The translations under genes were made by a program, and so were the position numbers. From Conus ventricosus (lineage: Eukaryota > Mollusca > Gastropoda > Neogastropoda > Conidae), in assembly GCA_018398815.1 (NCBI GenBank), contig CM031614.1, positions 53,678,932-53,742,931 on the forward strand: a stretch of DNA of 64,000 bases, given 5' to 3'. Shown piece after piece: positions 1-64,000 of the stretch. Within the stretch, counting starts at the first letter, position 1, and the number at the start of each line of letters is the position of its first letter. The notes beneath the pieces were generated by a model, which saw nothing but the letters and a program-made list of their open reading frames with translations, did not search any database and had not been told where the DNA came from.

Positions 1-59
1 GTTTTGTTACTAGTTATAGTCAACACACCACACCTCTTCCACTAATCCCCGACTTCCAG

Positions 60-105
60 GGACAGGATCGAAGAGGATGATGCAGCGAGAGCTTGTATTT
101 CAGGT
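60..105 (+). CDS. CABIN1: Tentative CABIN1 exon (upstream TPR helix)
   Basis: A pyrimidine-rich tract ends in an AG at 58-59. The following bases read DRIEEDDAARACIS and reach a GTGAAG donor at 106 that leaves phase 0, as the next exon needs. The position fits the TPR helix that precedes the AV-D-(S/T) segment in CABIN1, but residue similarity is weak. It could be chance intron sequence. Confidence 0.35.
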
Positions 106-288
106 GTGAAGATAGTGGCATAGATTGGTGTTGCATATACAGACCCATTATGCTTCATTTGAACTCCTCTGTTATGACTTTTGACTGTATGTAATCATAG
201 AGTTTGGTCTACATGGTATCTGAAGAGTGTTTATGACTGATTTGTTTGATATATAGTTTTTCTTTTAGTTTAGTTTAGTCTAAAGATT

Positions 289-329
289 TTGTGTGTGTGT
301 GTGTGTGTGTGCATGTGTGTGCGTGCAGG

Positions 330-360
<31 letters not shown>

Positions 361-395
361 CGTGCGCATGTGTGTGTGTGTGTGTGTGTGTGTGT
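289..395. repeat. (GT)n microsatellite abutting an exon acceptor
   Basis: Interrupted GT dinucleotide repeat ending about 15 bases before the exon at 412. Confidence 0.95.
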
Positions 396-411
396 AATCT
401 GTGTGTCTCAG

Positions 412-59065
<58,654 letters not shown>

Positions 59066-59071
<6 letters not shown>

Positions 59072-60030
59072 GTCAGTGGGCAGTGCTGGTGTAGATGTAT
59101 GAGGCATGGCTACCTCCATATGATCAGTGGTTGTGTAGATGTATGAGGCATAGCTACCGCCTTATGGTCAATGGCTGTGTAGATCCATGAGGCATGGCTA
59201 CCTCCATATGATCAGTGGTTGTGTAGATGTATGAGGCATAGCTACCTCCATATGATCAGTGGTTGTGTAGATGTATGAGGCTTAGCTACCTCCATATGAT
59301 CAGTGGTTGTGTAGATGTATGAGGCATGGCTACCTCCATATGATCAGTGGTTGTGTAGATGTATGAGGCATGGCTACCTCCTATGATCAGTGGTTGTGTA
59401 GATGTATGAGGCATAGCTACCTCCATATGATCAGTGGTTGTGTAGATGTATGAGGCATAGCTACCGCCTTATGGTCAATGGCTGTGTAGATGTATGAGAC
59501 ATGGCTACCTCCATATGATCAGTGGCTGTGTAGATGTATGAGGCATAGCTACCGCCTTATGGTCAATGGCTGTGTAGATGTATGAGACATGGCTACCTCC
59601 ATATGATCAGTGGCTGTGTAGATGTATGAGGCATAGCTACCTCCATATAATCAGTGGTTGTGTAATGTATGAGGCATGGCTACCTCCATATGATCAGTGG
59701 TTGTGTAGATGTATGAGGCATAGCTACCAGCTTATGGTCATGGCTGTGTAGATTCATGAGGCATGGCTACCTCCATATGATCAGTGGTTGTGTAGATGTA
59801 TGAGGCATAGCTACCACCTTATGGTCAATGGCTGTGTAGATCCATGAGGCATGGCTACCTCCATATGATCAGTGGTTGTATATATGTACGAGGCATAGCT
59901 ACCTCCATATGGTCAATGGCTGTGTAGATGTATGAGGCATGGCTACCTCCATATGATCAGTGCTTGTGTAAATATATGAGGCATAGCTACCTCTATATGA
60001 TCAGTGGTTGTGCTGATGTATGAGGCATAC
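59066..60030. repeat. Minisatellite starting at the splice donor, unit ~43 bp, ~22 copies
   Basis: Unit TATGATCAGTGGTTGTGTAG then ATGTATGAGGCATAGCTACC and TCCA. The first unit is the donor itself: CATGGTCAGTGGGCAGTGCT then GGTGTAGATGTATGAGGCAT. Confidence 0.94.
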
Positions 60031-60500
60031 CTCTCTCAATATCACAAACAGACAGGGGGTAAACTATTTCTTTTAAGGTGCTGTAAAACGTGAGAGAAGG
60101 AAGTCATTCAATTTCCTATGATTGAGACTCAAAAACATTTGGCAGAATCTTCTTCAGAGTCTTACATGATTTTTGGTAGGGTCATTATCTGCAGATGATC
60201 AATATTTTAGTTCTCAAACCATTTAGCTGCCAGGTTTGTGATGTTAAAGTTTCAGACTCCATGAAATTGGTACTGTTTAAAAAAAATCACAATAGGAAGA
60301 TCTGAAAGATCAAGCGCAAAAACCAAATTGTATGACATTTGGAACTACTTGGGTAGTGCGACTGATGTAAAATATACTGACCAATTTTCACAGAAACAAG
60401 ATTGAAATTTACACATTGGACTGTTGCTAATTCTTATACTTCAGTCATTGCAACAATTACAATCAAGTTAAAATGTCCACATTAATCAATTCCCCCTTCT
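60031..60500. other. Intron sequence up to the gap
   Basis: AT-rich, nothing recognised. Confidence 0.45.
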
Positions 60501-61500
60501 NNNNNNNNNNNNNNNNNNNNNNNNNNNNNNNNNNNNNNNNNNNNNNNNNNNNNNNNNNNNNNNNNNNNNNNNNNNNNNNNNNNNNNNNNNNNNNNNNNNN
60601 NNNNNNNNNNNNNNNNNNNNNNNNNNNNNNNNNNNNNNNNNNNNNNNNNNNNNNNNNNNNNNNNNNNNNNNNNNNNNNNNNNNNNNNNNNNNNNNNNNNN
60701 NNNNNNNNNNNNNNNNNNNNNNNNNNNNNNNNNNNNNNNNNNNNNNNNNNNNNNNNNNNNNNNNNNNNNNNNNNNNNNNNNNNNNNNNNNNNNNNNNNNN
60801 NNNNNNNNNNNNNNNNNNNNNNNNNNNNNNNNNNNNNNNNNNNNNNNNNNNNNNNNNNNNNNNNNNNNNNNNNNNNNNNNNNNNNNNNNNNNNNNNNNNN
60901 NNNNNNNNNNNNNNNNNNNNNNNNNNNNNNNNNNNNNNNNNNNNNNNNNNNNNNNNNNNNNNNNNNNNNNNNNNNNNNNNNNNNNNNNNNNNNNNNNNNN
61001 NNNNNNNNNNNNNNNNNNNNNNNNNNNNNNNNNNNNNNNNNNNNNNNNNNNNNNNNNNNNNNNNNNNNNNNNNNNNNNNNNNNNNNNNNNNNNNNNNNNN
61101 NNNNNNNNNNNNNNNNNNNNNNNNNNNNNNNNNNNNNNNNNNNNNNNNNNNNNNNNNNNNNNNNNNNNNNNNNNNNNNNNNNNNNNNNNNNNNNNNNNNN
61201 NNNNNNNNNNNNNNNNNNNNNNNNNNNNNNNNNNNNNNNNNNNNNNNNNNNNNNNNNNNNNNNNNNNNNNNNNNNNNNNNNNNNNNNNNNNNNNNNNNNN
61301 NNNNNNNNNNNNNNNNNNNNNNNNNNNNNNNNNNNNNNNNNNNNNNNNNNNNNNNNNNNNNNNNNNNNNNNNNNNNNNNNNNNNNNNNNNNNNNNNNNNN
61401 NNNNNNNNNNNNNNNNNNNNNNNNNNNNNNNNNNNNNNNNNNNNNNNNNNNNNNNNNNNNNNNNNNNNNNNNNNNNNNNNNNNNNNNNNNNNNNNNNNNN
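60501..61500. other. Assembly gap, exactly 1000 N
   Basis: A round length suggests a scaffold join of unknown true size. Any open frame through it is meaningless. Confidence 0.99.
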
Positions 61501-63071
61501 CCCCACAGTAGCATCCCATTATGATCTGTACCAGCCCGTATTTCATGACTGCAGAGCCCACCGGCGAAAAACACCACCCTCCAGCTGCCGAGCACACCCC
61601 CACAGACCCAACCACCCCTGCCCACGGACAGATGAAGACAGTGCCACTCCAGACACAGCCAAGCTTTCGCCATAAACGGTCTTATGTGCCCTCAAGAGAG
61701 AATCCAAAGTTGTAGTCTTTCCCACTGTCAACAGGACTTTCCCTGTGGTCAGTGGTCTTTCCCTGTGGTCAGGTACACAAGAAGTCAAAAGTAGACATGA
61801 ATATACAATCATACATGCAAGCATGTTCGTTCTTTCAAGTACACACACTTACACAGAAACACCTATGCTCTCTCTCTCTCCCTCTCACACACACGCACAC
61901 ACAAAAACACTCACACACACACACACATCTATGACCAAAAAACAAAATATTTGCTGCATGTATGGAGCTAGATGCAGGTGCTTACACTTATCTTTAAAGA
62001 GTAAAAATTTTGGAAGACCCCATTATCCGCTGAGGGCGAGACACAGTAAAGCCTGTGTAAAATGTAAGGATTGTGAAAGACCTGCATCATCGGCAGTGCA
62101 CAGTAAAAAGCAATGTCCCTTAAGCATTACAGTAATAATAATAACAACAGTGTATGTGTCCTGAAGGATCCATGTTGTCAGAAGTGTGTTGTTCAAATCA
62201 TGTCACTGATTACTTTCTTACTATTTCACTTAGCAAAAACAAAAGAATGAAAAATAGGTTTTGGCACAAACATGTAAATTTTTTATTGTAATATGTTGAA
62301 AAGCTCAAGAGACCAAGGTTTTCTTCTGTCACTGGTTATGCGACCCAGAAGAAACATTAATATCAGGATGGAAAAGCCAACAGGGAAATAGAAAAACAGC
62401 GTTCAAGAGAGAACTATTTGCTGAGTGGAAACACTACCAGAGTCAGGGATTAGGAAATATCACTGTCCTTCATTTTCACATCTCCCAGTCACACACTTCT
62501 AGTATGCAACACACCCTCCCTCTCCTGACTTACCCCATGACATATGATATTTCTAAAAAGAAAAAAAGAGCTAAAGTTTCCACAGCTATTTGTCACTGCC
62601 ACAGTGAAATGTCTGAGATTTGCCATGTCAAGGGCATGGATGATGGAAGGCAGTGCCCATTCCTCTCCTTCCGCCACCTTTAACCTTACCTGAACTGAAT
62701 CAGCACTCCACACATGGTTCAAACTCATGACTAAACTTTGTGATGAAATGCTATGCCAAAAAAAAGAAAAGAAAAAAAAGGATGATTTTGGAAGTCTAAA
62801 TCAAGTGATAATAGCAAGATTTCAGTCTTCTTACTCTAATATTATGTCGAGTGTAAACTGAAGTGTGACAGAAAATTTCCTAGTGATATCGCATATGATT
62901 GCTATGCTTAAGTTTTTAATGCTAGACTTAAAAATGTCAAAAATCTACAATAGGCTCTTTTAAGGCCGAGGCAGCTCTACACACACATACACAACTATGT
63001 ACTGACATGTACATTCATATACACAGGCACACTAAAGTCAGGTCAGATTAAGAGACAAAGGCAGTACAGAC
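61501..63071. other. Post-gap sequence, nothing recognised
   Basis: Short CA runs at 61880-61930. A coding-like 64-codon frame at 61521 (TAEPTGEKHHPPAAEHTP) has no identifiable homology. Confidence 0.4.
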
Positions 63072-63163
63072 CTCTAGAGCCTCCAGAGCCAGATGTGGGG
63101 ACTGAAGTTGTAGAGGATTTTGCGAGGGTACTTGGCTTCCTCTTCATGCGGGTAGATGGCCGC
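63072..63163 (-). CDS. CABIN1: CABIN1 exon on the opposite strand: AAIYPHEEEAKYPRKILYNFSPH...LALEALE
   Basis: Read on the minus strand from a CTTACAG acceptor, it gives AAIYPHEEEAKYPRKILYNF then SPH, and in the next frame LALEALE before GAG|GTCTGT. Vertebrate CABIN1 has [20 protein letters not shown] then NPPELAMEALE, the segment that follows the exon at 58911 after about 100 residues. One base is missing between CCCCAC and CTGGCTCTG. The order is right for the gene but the strand is wrong, so the post-gap contig is probably inverted. Confidence 0.93.
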
Positions 63164-64000
63164 CTGTAAGCACACCACCACTACCATGTTACCCGACACT
63201 CTCATACAATGGAACTCTGTTTGACTTTTTAATAAATGTAGCAACCGACACAGCATTTCCCCCTTCTTTTTTTTTTTCAAACCAAAAAGCGTCTCCGACA
63301 ACATGTTAAATGACTAGGAAAAGGTTCTTAGACCGACATGAAACACTGAAATTGAAATGGTAAGTTCTACGTAAAACCATGTGCTTACACCACCTGAAGT
63401 TAACAGAAGGGGTGGGAATACTGTGGAGTACTAAGACTAGTAAGAGACTCTTTGTGGCAAATGTAGTACAAAACACAACCAAAGCATATGGATGCAAGTT
63501 TGTTGACAACAGTCTATGTTTAATGCCCTACCTAATTGTCTTCTTCTTCTTCTGCTTACACAGGCTGATACTCCTGTGGACACCCCCTTTATAGACAGGC
63601 AAGCATTAATCCCATCTACTCAACAAAGGGAATGGAGTTTTGTGTCTATAAACCGTTTTTTTTTTCCCACCATTAAGGCCAGCCATACTCCAATTTCTGG
63701 GAACTCACCTAGTAGTAAAACAAAACCTGTTTATAACAAAATTACTTCCAATTGTTCGTTAAAGTTTGCTGGTGGATACACACAGGTGCCAACATGATTT
63801 CTTCACAACAAAAATTTTCTTTTCTTTTGTTTGGCCGTCTTATCTCCATGCCGCAGGGGGCACTACCCCCACGCCGTTCATTCCAGCTCCCTTTGTCCAC
63901 AGAAAACACGGCATGCCCCCACAGCAGTGATGGCACTGTAAATCCACAGGAGCAGTCAATGTTACAGCGTCGTGAGGCAACCCACTAGAGGAGACAACGT
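63164..64000. other. Post-gap sequence up to the window end
   Basis: If the contig is inverted this is the intron upstream of the exon at 63163. No further exon was recognised on either strand. Confidence 0.4.

Noticed and set aside
60463..61675. Four frames of 347-400 residues across the gap
   Set aside because: They consist almost wholly of N.
61521..61715. A further CABIN1 exon (TAEPTGEKHHPPAAEHTP...)
   Set aside because: Composition looks coding, but no alignment to CABIN1 could be made on either strand.

Overview
This window is eukaryotic nuclear DNA. It has long introns bounded by GT...AG sites, abundant (CA)n/(GT)n microsatellites, nested DNA transposons, LINE and SINE fragments, and an assembly gap of exactly 1000 N (60501-61500). 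From the repeat content and the protein divergence I infer a lophotrochozoan, most likely a marine gastropod mollusc. That is an inference and no species is claimed.

One gene explains essentially all conserved coding sequence. It is an orthologue of CABIN1 (calcineurin-binding protein cabin-1, the TPR scaffold of the HIRA/UBN1/CABIN1/ASF1a histone H3.3 chaperone complex). I place 27 exons between 412 and 59071 on the + strand and a tentative one at 60-105. One further exon, next in protein order, lies on the - strand at 63163-63072 beyond the gap. Exon order follows human CABIN1 colinearly: N-terminal TPRs, the WKC-GEC segment, a long Ser/Thr/Ala/Pro-rich insertion (about 630 codons, far longer than in vertebrates), the KRRSARVRN basic motif, then the long helical middle part. 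Both gene ends are outside the window. About nine places need a frame change, or have a premature stop or a phase clash, although splice sites and protein similarity are well kept. One-base assembly errors explain this better than pseudogene decay.

The introns are rich in structure. (1) Several tandem arrays begin or end exactly at CABIN1 splice sites, and some units carry copies of the acceptor itself (before 2299, 33089, 37779 and 53697; after 59071). There is also a decayed partial copy of an exon at 39069. (2) Five non-autonomous, hAT-like elements (4519, 21098, 27838, 45405, 47782) share short terminal inverted repeats, 5-6 bp target duplications and, in most, one short ORF; three ORFs carry a C2H2/BED-like zinc finger. 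(3) A piggyBac-like element (3705-6052) is disrupted by a LINE tail and by one of the hAT-like elements. (4) A complete 1.53 kb Tc1-like element (41489-43018) sits inside one arm of an inverted pair of an unclassified ~0.65 kb repeat that has a third copy nearby. (5) A tRNA-derived SINE has a 14 bp target duplication. (6) There are remnants of a LINE family with a TTATC/TTACC-type tail, an RNase H LINE fragment a few bases from a splice donor, and Penelope-like sequences that resemble hammerhead ribozyme cores.

There is no operon logic, CRISPR array, rRNA or functional tRNA gene. Exon boundaries were read by eye from splice consensus, phase and remembered similarity to CABIN1. Where phase does not close, the entry says so.
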